From the NCBI RefSeq assembly GCF_002943525.1, contig NZ_CP025394.1, positions 7,951,001 through 8,015,000 on the forward strand: 64,000 bases of DNA, in the 5' to 3' direction. This stretch comes from Kitasatospora sp. MMS16-BH015. GTDB lineage: Bacteria > Actinomycetota > Actinomycetes > Streptomycetales > Streptomycetaceae. Under the pieces are notes generated by a model. The model worked only from the letters and a program-made list of their open reading frames with translations. It ran no database searches and was not told where the DNA came from. Both the position numbers and the translations under genes were made by a program. This document shows positions 43,732-52,443 of this stretch, piece by piece (the first letter of the stretch is position 1; each line of letters opens with the position of its first letter).

Positions 43732-44310
43732 GTGGGAGTCACACTCGCCAAGGGCGGCAACGTCTCGCTGACCAAGGAGGCGCCGGGGCTGACGGCCGTG
43801 TCGGTGGGCCTCGGGTGGCAGGCGCGTACCACCACGGGCGCCGACTACGACCTGGACGCGAGCGCGCTGCTCTGCGGGCCGACCGGGAAGGTCATCTCGG
43901 ACCTGCACTTCGTGTTCTTCAACAACCTCAGCAGCCCGGACGGGTCCGTGCAGCACACCGGTGACGAGCTAGCCGGTGGCACGGGTGAGGACGACGACGA
44001 GACCATCAACGTGGACCTGTCGATGGTGCCCGCCGAGGTCGCGAAGATCGTGTTCCCGGTGTCGATCTACGAGGCCGACACCCGGGGCCAGACCTTCGGT
44101 CAGGTCCGCAACGCGTACATCCGGGTGGTCAACCGGGCGGACGGCCGCGAGCTGGCCCGCTACGACCTGACCGAGGACGCCTCCACCGAGACGGCGATGC
44201 TCTTCGGGGAGCTCTACCGGTACGGCGCGGAGTGGAAGTTCCGGGCCGTCGGGCAGGGCTACGCCTCCGGGCTGCGCGGGATCGCGCTGGACTTCGGCGT
44301 CAACGTCTGA
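43732..44310 (+). CDS. TerD family protein
   Basis: A 192-residue calcium-binding TerD/CABP-type protein. It begins VTLAKGGNVSLTKEAPGLTAVSVGLGW and shows DYDLDASALLC, a DLHFVFFNN strand, HTGDELAGGTGEDDDETINVDL (Asp-rich Ca2+ site) and GQVRNAYIRVVN. TerD proteins belong to tellurite/stress response modules and in Streptomyces affect calcium and development; actual tellurite resistance is unproven here because no terC or other ter genes are near. GTG at 43732 has AGGAGGGG upstream. A BlaI-type dyad lies in its promoter region. The 3' end overlaps the convergent MFS gene by 52 bases. Confidence 0.9.
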   Translation: MGVTLAKGGNVSLTKEAPGLTAVSVGLGWQARTTTGADYDLDASALLCGPTGKVISDLHFVFFNNLSSPDGSVQHTGDELAGGTGEDDDETINVDLSMVPAEVAKIVFPVSIYEADTRGQTFGQVRNAYIRVVNRADGRELARYDLTEDASTETAMLFGELYRYGAEWKFRAVGQGYASGLRGIALDFGVNV

Positions 44311-45494
44311 GTCGGTGAAGGGAGTCGGCCCGGCGCCACGGGAGTGCGGAGGCGCCGGGCCAAGGTGAGGGTGACCGCGACGGAGAGCGCGGCCATCAGC
44401 GCCATCGTGCGGGCCGGGGTGAGGGCCGCCGCCAGGGCGCCCGCGAGGGCTGCGGCCAGCGCCTGGCAGCTGAGCATGCCCGAGGTGTGCAGGCCCAGGG
44501 CCTGGCCCCGGACTTCGGCCGGGGTGAGGGCCAGCAGCCGCTCCTGGAGCGGCAGGCTGACGCTGAAGCCGGCCGAGGCGAGCGCGACCAGGGCGAGGGC
44601 CGACGCCGGGGCGGGGTGCAGGGCGAAGGCCAGGTAGGGCGTGGCGAGCAGCAGCGGGGCGAGGGTCAGCAGCGGGCCGCGCCAGGCGGGCGGGACGAAA
44701 CGGCCCATCAGGGTGTCGCCGGCCAGCATGCCGAGCGCCGAGGCCATGAAGAGCGCTCCCGCCGCCGCGCCCCCGTACGGGACGAACATCGCCTCCGCGC
44801 CCACGATCAGACCGTTCGGCAGCCAGAGCGCCAGGTAGACCGCGCGGACGGCCGGATCGGCCAGCAGGCGGCGGTTGACCCGCCAGGTGGCCGAGACCGA
44901 GGGCCGGCCGGTGGCCCGGGCCGGGCGGCGGCGCAGGCCGAAGCGGGCGATCAGGGCGCCGAGGGCGTACAGGCCCGCGCTGAGCAGCAGGGCCGCGCGG
45001 GGCGAGAGCAGGTGGATCAGGGCGGCGCCCAGGCCGTTGCCGAGGATCTGCACCACGCCGCTGGTCATGCTGAGCACCGAGCGCCCGAGCAGGTAGCCAT
45101 CGGCCGGCAGGATCTCGGTGACCAGACCCCAACGGATCGCGCCGCCAACTGAGTTGACCAGGCCCACGAAGAGCACCAGGCCCAGCTGCGCCGCCACCGA
45201 GATGCCCGGCCGGGCGAGGACCAGGGCGGTGGCGGCGAAGATCAGGGCGAGGCCGGCGGTGGCCCGGCGCGGTGGCAGGTGGTCGCCGAGGGAGAGCAGG
45301 GTGGTGGCCCCGAGCACCTGGGCGAAGGAGGCCCCGTACATCGAGAGGGCGGCCAGCAGGGCCGAGCCGGTGCGGTCGAAGACCAGGGTGCCCAGGGCCA
45401 GGCCGGTCACCGTGCCGCCGGCCACCAGACAGGTGACCACGGCGAACAGGGCCGGGAATTCGGGGACTTGGAAGAGGGAGCGGTACGTGCGCAT
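44259..45494 (-). CDS. MFS transporter
   Basis: A 411-residue, about 12-segment transporter. The opening MRTYRSLFQVPEFPALFAVVTCLVAGGTVTGLALG and the region VNSVGGAIRWGLVTEILPADGYLLGRSVLSMTSGVVQILG are typical of streptomycete MFS_1 members near ArsR-like regulators. The ATG and the divergent regulator start are 58 bases apart, so the regulator probably controls it. The last 17 codons overlap the TerD gene tail-to-tail. The substrate is unknown. Confidence 0.85.
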   Translation of the reverse strand: MRTYRSLFQVPEFPALFAVVTCLVAGGTVTGLALGTLVFDRTGSALLAALSMYGASFAQVLGATTLLSLGDHLPPRRATAGLALIFAATALVLARPGISVAAQLGLVLFVGLVNSVGGAIRWGLVTEILPADGYLLGRSVLSMTSGVVQILGNGLGAALIHLLSPRAALLLSAGLYALGALIARFGLRRRPARATGRPSVSATWRVNRRLLADPAVRAVYLALWLPNGLIVGAEAMFVPYGGAAAGALFMASALGMLAGDTLMGRFVPPAWRGPLLTLAPLLLATPYLAFALHPAPASALALVALASAGFSVSLPLQERLLALTPAEVRGQALGLHTSGMLSCQALAAALAGALAAALTPARTMALMAALSVAVTLTLARRLRTPVAPGRLPSPTQTLTPKSSAIPRSPEA

Positions 45495-45552
45495 GGTGGG
45501 GAGTCTGGGGTCGGCCCGGTGGCGGCCCTAGAGTTTCGGCCAGGGACGAAAG

Positions 45553-46527
45553 GTGGGCTTCGTGGGGCTCTGGCTGGTGGATGCGGACGTGCTGGCGCGC
45601 AGCCGGTTCGTGCTGTCGCCGTTGATCGAGACGGTGGCCGCGCTGGGGGTGCTGAGCGACGAGCGGCCGGAGCCCTGGCAGCGGCCCTGGCTGGCGCGGC
45701 ACAAGGCGGCGTACCGGACCTACCTGGCCGGGGATCCGGTGGCGCGGGCCTGGGTGGGGTCGGTGCTGCGGACGCGGTGGATGCCGGATTTCGTCGGGAT
45801 GCCGCCGCGGCCCGGGGAGGGCGACTTCGCGGCGGAGTTGGCCCGCTTGCGGGCCACGCCGCCGGAGCGGGCGCTGGCGGAGGTGGTGTACGCCTGCCGG
45901 GGCGAGGTGCCGGAGGTGTTGCGGGAGGCCGAACTGGCCGACCGGATCGGCGACTTGCTGGAGTGGACCTGGGAGCAGGCGGTGCAGCCGGACTGGGAGC
46001 GGCGGGCCCGGGTCTACCAGGCGGACGTGGTGAGCCGGATCAGCCTGCTGGCCCGGGAGGGGTGGGCGGCGGCGGTGGCGGGGCTGCTGCCCCAGATGCG
46101 GTGGCTGGGGGACGGGCGGCTGCGGATCAACGAATCGGACCGGCCGGACCGGGACTTGGCGGGTGCCGAGCTGGTCTTCGTGCCGAGCAGCGCCCGGCGG
46201 GGGTGGGTGGCCTGGGACCTTCCGGAGCGGTACGCGGTGATCTATCCGGCCTCGGGGGTACTGGCTGCGCCGACGGGGGCTGCGGCGCCGGCGGCGCTCG
46301 GCCGGTTGCTCGGCGGCACCCGGGCGGGGTTGCTGGCGCGGCTCGAACCGCCGCACAGCACCAGCCAGTTGGCGGCGGTGACCGGGCTGGGGATCGGGAC
46401 GGTGGGGGATCACCTGCGGGTGCTGCTGGACGCGGGGTTGGTGGCGCGACGGCGGTCGGGGGCGTCGGTGCTGTACTACCGGACGGAGTTGGGGGAGCGG
46501 TTGCTGGGGGCGGGCGCGGGGAGCTGA
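45553..46527 (+). CDS. ArsR-type regulator with DUF5937-like N-terminal domain
   Basis: A 324-residue regulator. The N-terminal two thirds (FVLSPLIETVAALGVL to QADVVSRISLLAREG) match the DUF5937-like region found before an ArsR winged helix in Streptomyces. The C-terminal STSQLAAVTGLGIGTVGDHLRVLLDAGLVARRRSGASVLYYRT is the winged helix. It is divergent from the MFS gene and is probably its repressor. The start is uncertain: GTG at 45553 or 45562. A -10-like TAGAGT is at 45530-45535. The ligand is unknown. Confidence 0.82.
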   Translation: MGFVGLWLVDADVLARSRFVLSPLIETVAALGVLSDERPEPWQRPWLARHKAAYRTYLAGDPVARAWVGSVLRTRWMPDFVGMPPRPGEGDFAAELARLRATPPERALAEVVYACRGEVPEVLREAELADRIGDLLEWTWEQAVQPDWERRARVYQADVVSRISLLAREGWAAAVAGLLPQMRWLGDGRLRINESDRPDRDLAGAELVFVPSSARRGWVAWDLPERYAVIYPASGVLAAPTGAAAPAALGRLLGGTRAGLLARLEPPHSTSQLAAVTGLGIGTVGDHLRVLLDAGLVARRRSGASVLYYRTELGERLLGAGAGS

Positions 46528-46560
46528 GGTCGCCGGGGCGGGAGGTGAGCAGGGACGGGC

Positions 46561-46592
46561 GAGGGGCCGCACCCGGGTGGGTCCGGCCCCTC
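46561..46592. terminator. hairpin terminator between ArsR and geosmin synthase
   Basis: Arms gaggggcc and ggcccctc enclose a CACCC/GGGTG-rich interior. It lies between convergent stop codons 34 bases after the regulator and 15 bases after geoA, so it can end both transcripts. Confidence 0.7.
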
Positions 46593-46606
46593 GGGGGCTG
46601 GGTGGG

Positions 46607-48997
46607 TCAGGAGGCGGTGGGGAGGCGCGCGGCGGAGGTGCCGAGGCCGGTGGGGCCGGTGAGGAGGGTGGTGAGGGCCGCGACGGGCTCGGGGTCGGCG
46701 GTGGGGGCGGGTGCGGGAGCGGGAGCGGCCGGGGTGTGGGTCGGGGGCTTGGGGACGGAGGTGGCCACGGCGGGGCGGGGGTTGGGGATGCTGGTGGCGG
46801 GCGGGGTGGCGGGGGTGAGCTGGGCCATCAGGGTCTCCTCGTCGTAGCGGCGGCAGTGCTGGTGCCAGTGGAGGACGGCGGCCAGCCAGTCCTGGAGTTC
46901 GGCGGCGTGCTGGTCGAGGGCCCGGCGGGTCTCCTCCGGGAGGTCGAACTCCTCGTACATGGCCGGGAGGGCCGTACTGACCAGGTGTTCGAACTCGCGC
47001 ATCCGGGAGTCCATCAGGTCGGCGACGATGTCGCGGGCCTCGGTGCGGGTGCAGTCGAAGAAGTTCTGCACGACCAGGACGGCGTTGTGCAGCTCGCCCT
47101 CGTACTGGAGCTCCTTCTGGTACGAGAACAGGTCGTTGGTGAGGCAGCCGTAGTCGGAGGCGGTCTTCTCCAGCGCCTGGACGGGGCGCAGGGCGAAGAC
47201 CTCGTCCGGAACGGCGGGGCCGTGGCGGAGGCGGGCCAGGCCGATGGTGAGGTCGGAGCCAAAGGTGGCGCGCCGCATCTCGATGTAGTCGACCGGGTCG
47301 GGGATGCGGTTCTGGAACTGGTTGGTGAGCTCCCAGAGCCAGCTGGCCGTCATGGCCTCGACGGCCTCGCGGAAGCGGCGGCGGGTGGAGGGGGAGAGCG
47401 GCGCGGCGGTGCGCTCCCAGAGGTCGGCCAGGCCGCGTTCGAGCGCGGTGAGCGGGGCGGGCGCCGGGGTGCCGTCGACCGGCATGAGCTGGGCGAGGCG
47501 CTCGGTGCAGAGCTTGGCGCCGGCCAGGTCGAGGGTGCGGCCGAAGACGGCCGGGTAGTAGTCGTCGGCGTAGGTGCCCCAGGAGAGCCAGTCGGTGGCG
47601 AGGTCGAGCGCCTCCTGGTCGGAATCCGGGTCGATGCCCGCCGCGCAGAGGGCGAAGTCGTAGCCGCGCAAGGCCTGTTCGGTCCAGATCGGGCCGCCGG
47701 GCGCCTCGGGAACGGGGGCGAAGAAGCCCATCCGGGCGCACCACTCGACGGTGTGCTCGCGGGCACCCGGCAGGTGCGGGTTGTGCCGGACTGCGAAGGG
47801 CATCCGGAAGGCGGGCAGCGGGAGCGGGCCGGTGGGTTCGAAGGGCACGTGGGTGAAGGCGCGGGCCCGCTTGGGCAGCGAGGCGGCGATCGAATCGAAC
47901 ATCCGCACGGCCGAAGTGCCCAGGCCCGAAGGGAGGTTGGGCAGGTGGGCGAGGCCGGGGAGGGCGGAGAGCGCGGCGGCAGAGGTGTCCGTAGGGGCGT
48001 CGAGGACGGCTTGCTCGTTCATGTAGCGGCTGGAGCGCAGGTGCCACTCGTGGCCGCCGGACTGCCAGTCCTGGAGGCCCTTGGCGTAGGCGAGCACGGC
48101 CGCCCGGGCCAGTGGGTCGAGCCCGGCCTCCTGGAAGAGCGGGGGCAGCTCGGTGAGCGTGGTGTGCTCGAACTGCTGGAGCCGGGAGGTGAGCAGGTCG
48201 TTGACGGCCTCGGCGGCCTCCTGGGTGGGGCAGCCGAAGAAGCGCTCCAACACCAGGATGCCGTTGGAGAGTTCGCCCTCGTCGAGGATCTCGCGCTCGT
48301 AGCTGAAGATGTCGTTGCGCAGGTGGACGGCGTCCGAGAAGGTGTCCCGGAGCACCCGCAGGGGCCGGCTGAGGGCCACCTCGGCGGGCACCTCGGCGGT
48401 GGCGTGCTCGACCAGGCCGGCCGACCAGGGCGCGCCGCCGACCTTGCGGCGCATCTCGATGTACTCGACCGGGTTGGCCACCCGGCCGGCGTCGATGTTG
48501 GCCAGCTCCCAGAGCGACTCGTCGAGCAGGTGCTTGGTGGACTCCGCGAAGCGGGCCAGCCAGCTCTCCGACATCCCCGGCACGGTGCGGGCCCAGAGGT
48601 CGGCCAGGCCCTGCTCGACCTGGTTGGTCGGCTCGGGCACCGGTGCGCCGGGCTTGACCGGCATGAAGGCGGGCAGCCGGTCGAGGTACTCCTTGGCGCC
48701 CGCGTGGTCGAGGGTGCGCTTGAAGATGTCCAGGAAGTGGTCGTCGAAGAAGAAGACCCAGACGTACCAGTCGGTGATGAGCGAGAGCTCCTCGGCCGAG
48801 CAGTCCGGGTGGGTGTACGCGCAGAGCAGCGCGTAGTCGTGGGAGTCGAAATCCTGTTCGTCCCAGATGTTCGAGCCTTCGATCATTCCCATGGTGCGGG
48901 CCCACGCCTTGGTGTGGCTGCGGGCCGCTTCGAGGTGCGGGTTCAGCCGTGCGGGGTACGGCAGGTAGAAGTCGGGCAGCGTGAACGGCTGGGGCAT
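46607..48997 (-). CDS. geoA: germacradienol/geosmin synthase
   Basis: A 796-residue bifunctional sesquiterpene synthase. The N-terminal domain converts farnesyl diphosphate to germacradienol and has the Mg2+ motif FFFDDHFLD (Asp85, Asp86) and the NDIFSYERE metal triad. The C-terminal domain, which makes geosmin, has ADDYYP and NDLFSYQKE. A linker with GLGTSAVRMFDS joins them, and the same GLGTSA motif ends a Pro/Ala-rich C-terminal tail. The chain is longer than the about 726 residues of the Streptomyces coelicolor enzyme, mostly in that tail. The gene is single; the product gives the earthy odour and marks sporulating actinomycetes. Confidence 0.96.
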   Translation of the reverse strand: MPQPFTLPDFYLPYPARLNPHLEAARSHTKAWARTMGMIEGSNIWDEQDFDSHDYALLCAYTHPDCSAEELSLITDWYVWVFFFDDHFLDIFKRTLDHAGAKEYLDRLPAFMPVKPGAPVPEPTNQVEQGLADLWARTVPGMSESWLARFAESTKHLLDESLWELANIDAGRVANPVEYIEMRRKVGGAPWSAGLVEHATAEVPAEVALSRPLRVLRDTFSDAVHLRNDIFSYEREILDEGELSNGILVLERFFGCPTQEAAEAVNDLLTSRLQQFEHTTLTELPPLFQEAGLDPLARAAVLAYAKGLQDWQSGGHEWHLRSSRYMNEQAVLDAPTDTSAAALSALPGLAHLPNLPSGLGTSAVRMFDSIAASLPKRARAFTHVPFEPTGPLPLPAFRMPFAVRHNPHLPGAREHTVEWCARMGFFAPVPEAPGGPIWTEQALRGYDFALCAAGIDPDSDQEALDLATDWLSWGTYADDYYPAVFGRTLDLAGAKLCTERLAQLMPVDGTPAPAPLTALERGLADLWERTAAPLSPSTRRRFREAVEAMTASWLWELTNQFQNRIPDPVDYIEMRRATFGSDLTIGLARLRHGPAVPDEVFALRPVQALEKTASDYGCLTNDLFSYQKELQYEGELHNAVLVVQNFFDCTRTEARDIVADLMDSRMREFEHLVSTALPAMYEEFDLPEETRRALDQHAAELQDWLAAVLHWHQHCRRYDEETLMAQLTPATPPATSIPNPRPAVATSVPKPPTHTPAAPAPAPAPTADPEPVAALTTLLTGPTGLGTSAARLPTAS

Positions 48998-49291
48998 CTG
49001 CCGAGGCGCCTTTCCGGTCCGGGGATTTGCTGCTCACGGTAGGGCGACAGTCGTACGAGCGGGTCGGATCAGCCCTACCTTCGCCCGAACGGGTGATGAG
49101 GGTGGCGGATGGTGGCGAACCCTGGCGAATTGTGGCATACGGCGGAATTGCTCGGACGGACGGAGTAATTCCGTGCCGGATGGCGTAAATCGAGTAGGAC
49201 TAGGTCATGAATAGGCCGCACCGGTAATCGTTGGCAACGGAAAAGGAAATGGCTTGCCCGGGGCTCCCGGGCGTGGATATCCTCGCGTCCC
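48998..49291. promoter_or_regulatory. 294-bp divergent regulatory region of geoA and GNAT
   Basis: The region is clearly more AT-rich than its surroundings. It contains an inverted repeat cggaatt (49143-49149) / aattccg (49167-49173) with a 17-base spacer, and repeated TGGCGAA-like words near 49100-49125. At its right end a -35 TTGCCC (49254-49259) and -10 TATCCT (49278-49283), 18 bases apart, serve the GNAT gene. No coding frame is credible. Confidence 0.6.
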
Positions 49292-49870
49292 ATGAATGAA
49301 GCGCCAGTGCTCCAAGGGCGCGTTCCGGCCCGTGTGAAGAGCCTGAATACCTATGGCGGCCCACACGGTTCGCGAATGCAGCTGCCCCGGCTGACCAAAC
49401 TGCCGACCGGTGTCATGACGGTCACCAGAATTGCCAAGATGGCCGATTATTCGGACGTTGCGAGCATGCACAGCCGCTGTTCCGTGCAGAGCCGGACCAT
49501 ACGGTATTTCGCCGCCACCACCCGGCCCTCGGCCCGGGACTGGTGGGAGCTCTGCGACCGCGACCAGGGCTTCACGCTGCTCACCACCCCCAAGGACTCC
49601 CGCCGGGTGATCGCCGTCACCAACGTGCTGCACACCCGTGAGGCCGGGGTGGCCGAGTTCGCCGTGCTGATCGAGGACGCCTGGCAGTCCCGCGGGCTGG
49701 GCACCGCGCTCGCCTCCTACGCGCTCGAATCGCTGCGGCGGCAGGGCGGCAAGGCGCTCACCGCCTCGGTGCTGTCGGTGAACGGGCGGGCCATGCGGAT
49801 GCTGCGCCGGATCGGCGCGACCGGTCGGCCGGAGGGCGGCGAGGTGGACTTCCGGGTGGACTGCGACTGA
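49292..49870 (+). CDS. GNAT family N-acetyltransferase
   Basis: A 192-residue acetyltransferase. The acetyl-CoA motif A is EDAWQSRGLGTALASYAL (Q-x-x-G-x-G/A), followed by a C-terminal VLSVNGRAMRMLRRIGATG motif B. The N-terminal 45 residues, rich in Arg and Leu, are outside the usual fold. The ATG lies 8 bases after a TATCCT -10 box, so a leaderless transcript is likely. The substrate is unknown; divergence from geoA does not by itself suggest a link. Confidence 0.87.
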   Translation: MNEAPVLQGRVPARVKSLNTYGGPHGSRMQLPRLTKLPTGVMTVTRIAKMADYSDVASMHSRCSVQSRTIRYFAATTRPSARDWWELCDRDQGFTLLTTPKDSRRVIAVTNVLHTREAGVAEFAVLIEDAWQSRGLGTALASYALESLRRQGGKALTASVLSVNGRAMRMLRRIGATGRPEGGEVDFRVDCD

Positions 49871-50084
49871 GGTCTGCCGGTGGGTGCGGCGGCGCGGTGG
49901 TCGGTGCGGCTCCGGCGGCTGGTGCGGACGAGCGCACCGGCCGCCGGCCGTACCGGCCGTACCGCTTGTCGAGCTGACGGGGTGCCGGGATTGTCGGTCT
50001 GCGGAGGGCGGGTTTCGCGGGCCCCGCCGCCATGATGGGAGCCGGACTTTCGGAACACCGGAACAGAGCAGAGGGCGGTCGGGC

Positions 50085-51458
50085 ATGACGGAGCATCTGG
50101 TGGTCATCGGCGGTGACGCCGCCGGGATGTCGGCGGCCTCGCAGGCGCGGCGGCGCCGGAGCGCCGAGGAGCTCCGGATCACCGCGTTCGAGCGCACCGG
50201 CTTCACCTCCTACTCGGCCTGCGGCATCCCGTACTGGGTCGGCGGCCAGGTGGCCGAGCGGGACGAGCTGATCGCCCGCACCCCCGAGCAGCACCGGGCC
50301 AACGGCATCGACCTGCGGACCGGCACCGAGGTGGTCGAGATCGACCGGGTGGGCAGGCGGGTGCGCAGCCGGGAGCTGGCCACCGGCGCGGAGGAGTGGA
50401 CCTCCTACGACCGCCTGGTGATCGCCACCGGCGCCGAGCCGATACGCCCCGCGCTGCCCGGCTTCGACGCGCCCGGCGTACACGGCGTGCAGGACCTGGG
50501 CGAGGGTGGCGCGCTGCTCGACTCGCTGCGTACCGGCCCGCAGAGCGCCGTGGTGGTCGGCGGCGGGTACATCGGGGTCGAGATGGCCGAGGCGATGGCG
50601 CTGCGCGGCCTGAGCGTGACGCTGCTCAGCCGCTCCGCGGAGCCGATGCCCACGCTCGACCCGGAGCTGGGCCGACTGGTGCGGCTCGGCATGGAGAAGC
50701 TCGGCATCACCGTGGTGGCCGGGGCCGCCGCTGAGGAGGTGCTGCTCGGCGCGGACGGCCGGCCGCGCGCCGTGCGCAGCACCGAGGGCGAGCACCCCGC
50801 CGACCTGGTGGTGCTCGGGCTGGGCGTCCGGCCGCGCACCGAGCTGGCCCGGGCGGCCGGGTTCGCGCTCGGCGAGCACGGCGGGCTGCTGACCGACGAG
50901 ACCATGCGGGTGGTCGGCACCGAGGAGGTGTGGGCCGGGGGCGACTGCGTCGAGGTGCTCAACCTGGTCTCCGGCACCCACCAGTACGTGGCGCTCGGTA
51001 CCCACGCCAACAAGCACGGCCTGGTCGCGGGCACCACGATCGGCGGCGGCCGGGCCGCCTTCCCCGGCGTGGTCGGCACCGCGATCACCAAGGTCTTCGA
51101 CCTGGAGATCGCCCGGACCGGCCTGAACGAGCGGGAGGCCGCAGCGGCGGGTCTGCAGGTCACCTCCGCCGTGATCGAGTCCACCGCGATCGCCGGGTAC
51201 TACCCCGGCGCGGCCCTGATGACGGTCAAGATGCTGGCCGAGACCGGCACGGGCCGACTGCTCGGCGCGCAGATCGTCGGCGGCGCGGGCGCGGGCAAGC
51301 GGATCGACATCGCGGCGGTGGCGCTCACCGCCCGGATGACGGTCGGTCAGCTGATCTCGCTGGACCTGGCCTACGCCCCGCCGTTCTCGCCGGTCTGGGA
51401 CCCGATCCTGGTGGCGGCCCGCAAGGTCGCGGGCAAGGTCGGGCAGGGCCCGGCCTGA
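50085..51458 (+). CDS. FAD-dependent CoA-disulfide reductase / NADH oxidase-like enzyme
   Basis: A 457-residue member of the single-cysteine pyridine nucleotide-disulfide reductase group. The FAD motif is LVVIGGDAAGMSAASQARRR, the redox cysteine lies in SYSACGIPYWVGG, and the NAD(P)H motif is VVVGGGYIGVEMAEAMALRG. Then come VWAGGDCVEV and the dimer-domain segments GTAITKVFDLEIARTGL and YAPPFSPVWDP. Family members reduce coenzyme A disulfide, NADH oxidase substrates or polysulfide. ATG at 50085 directly precedes the Rossmann strand. It stands alone between GNAT and a minus-strand gene. Confidence 0.9.
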   Translation: MTEHLVVIGGDAAGMSAASQARRRRSAEELRITAFERTGFTSYSACGIPYWVGGQVAERDELIARTPEQHRANGIDLRTGTEVVEIDRVGRRVRSRELATGAEEWTSYDRLVIATGAEPIRPALPGFDAPGVHGVQDLGEGGALLDSLRTGPQSAVVVGGGYIGVEMAEAMALRGLSVTLLSRSAEPMPTLDPELGRLVRLGMEKLGITVVAGAAAEEVLLGADGRPRAVRSTEGEHPADLVVLGLGVRPRTELARAAGFALGEHGGLLTDETMRVVGTEEVWAGGDCVEVLNLVSGTHQYVALGTHANKHGLVAGTTIGGGRAAFPGVVGTAITKVFDLEIARTGLNEREAAAAGLQVTSAVIESTAIAGYYPGAALMTVKMLAETGTGRLLGAQIVGGAGAGKRIDIAAVALTARMTVGQLISLDLAYAPPFSPVWDPILVAARKVAGKVGQGPA

Positions 51459-51489
51459 CGCACGATCCGGACGAACCGATGCCCCGTGA

Positions 51490-51855
51490 TCAGGTGGTGT
51501 AGCCACCCGGGAGGGCCGTGAAGAGCGGGCCCGCCGGGTTGGCCACCTGCCAGGGCCGGTCGGTGGAGTCGGGCGGGACGGTCAGGGTCAGCCCGCTGTC
51601 GAGGGTGAGCACCAGAGCGCCCGCCAGGGTGGTGCCGGCCTCGGTGATCAGGCTGCCCGGCAGCCGCTTCAGGCCGCCGGTGGGGTGGGTGACCAGGCCC
51701 GGGTAGTAGTGCTCGACGCCGCGCGGGCCGGCCAGCCGGAAGTCGCCGGCGATCCGGATCAGCAGGCCGTCGGAGAGGTCGAGCAGCGGCTCGGGGCCGC
51801 AGCGGAGGGTCTCGATCCGGCGGCCGGTGAGCGCGGCGGAGAGTGACGGGGTCAT
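51490..51855 (-). CDS. DUF6188-like hypothetical protein
   Basis: A 121-residue protein starting LSAALTGRRIETLRCGPEPLLDLSDGLLIRIAGDFRL and ending LTLDSGLTLTVPPDSTDRPWQVANPAGPLFTALPGG. These alternate beta-strands and WQV-P-G features resemble the DUF6188-type small beta proteins in actinomycetes, of unknown function. A GGGAGG site lies 5 bases before the ATG at 51855, which is preferred over an ATG eight codons upstream. A tandem repeat array lies in the region upstream. Confidence 0.72.
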   Translation of the reverse strand: MTPSLSAALTGRRIETLRCGPEPLLDLSDGLLIRIAGDFRLAGPRGVEHYYPGLVTHPTGGLKRLPGSLITEAGTTLAGALVLTLDSGLTLTVPPDSTDRPWQVANPAGPLFTALPGGYTT

Positions 51856-51944
51856 GGCACCTCCCGGGAGTTGATCCATTGTGCCCCCTGCCCCGGCCCG
51901 GCGGCGAGGGGTGCGACCGGGTGAGACGTACGCCGCGGGGCGGC

Positions 51945-52040
51945 GCCGAGCGGGCCGTACGCCGAGCGGGCCGTACGCCGGGCGGGAGGTATGCCGGGCG
52001 GGCCGTACGCAGCGCGGGAGGTACGCCGAGGGGCGCGAGG
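51945..52040. repeat. 16-bp tandem repeat array
   Basis: Six consecutive 16-base units follow gccgagcgggccgtac with variants gccgggcgggaggtat, gcagcgcgggaggtac and gccgaggggcgcgagg. Four units end in GTAC, so this palindrome recurs at 16-base phasing (51957, 51973, 52005, 52021). It lies between two minus-strand genes and encodes no credible protein. Confidence 0.8.
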
Positions 52041-52095
52041 GGCGGCGGCCGGAGTGGCCGCAGGCCCGTCGCGCCCCCTGGGCGGTGACCGGGTG

Positions 52096-52287
52096 CTACG
52101 CGGGTGCGGCGGCGGCCTCCTGGACCTGCGCGTACGGCGCGAGCTTGCGGATCGACTCGATGCTCTTCAGGCACAGCTCCTTCGACTCCTCCGGGGCACC
52201 GGTGAGCACGACCGAACCGTTGCTGGCCTTCAGCCGGAAGCGGTGCATGCCCGCCTCGTCGGTGTAGAGCTCGAACTTGCCTGCCAT
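52096..52287 (-). CDS. YegP family (DUF1508) small protein
   Basis: A 63-residue protein MAGKFELYTDEAGMHRFRLK followed by ASNGSVVLTGAPEESKELC and LKSIESIRKLAPYAQV, matching the single-repeat YegP/DUF1508 form. The family is a small beta-beta-alpha unit seen in stress-related proteins, without a settled function. A GAGAGG site precedes the ATG. The gene stands alone with 156 bases of unremarkable sequence before the next gene. Confidence 0.88.
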   Translation of the reverse strand: MAGKFELYTDEAGMHRFRLKASNGSVVLTGAPEESKELCLKSIESIRKLAPYAQVQEAAAAPA

Positions 52288-52443
52288 GGAGATTCACCTC
52301 TCGTGTGGGTAGCCCCCTCATGACGCACCGTAGGCCGGGCCGTGCACGGTCGCACGCCGACTGCTCCCCCGGAGGGACGGGCCGGCGGTCGGCCACGTGT
52401 GCGCGTGGGTGGCGCGCGAGGCCGGTGCTTCGGGGCAGCACCC

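Noticed and set aside
43732..44310. Calling the TerD gene a tellurite-resistance operon
   Set aside because: Only one TerD-like gene is present and no terB, terC or terZ neighbours are seen, so I report a TerD family protein only.
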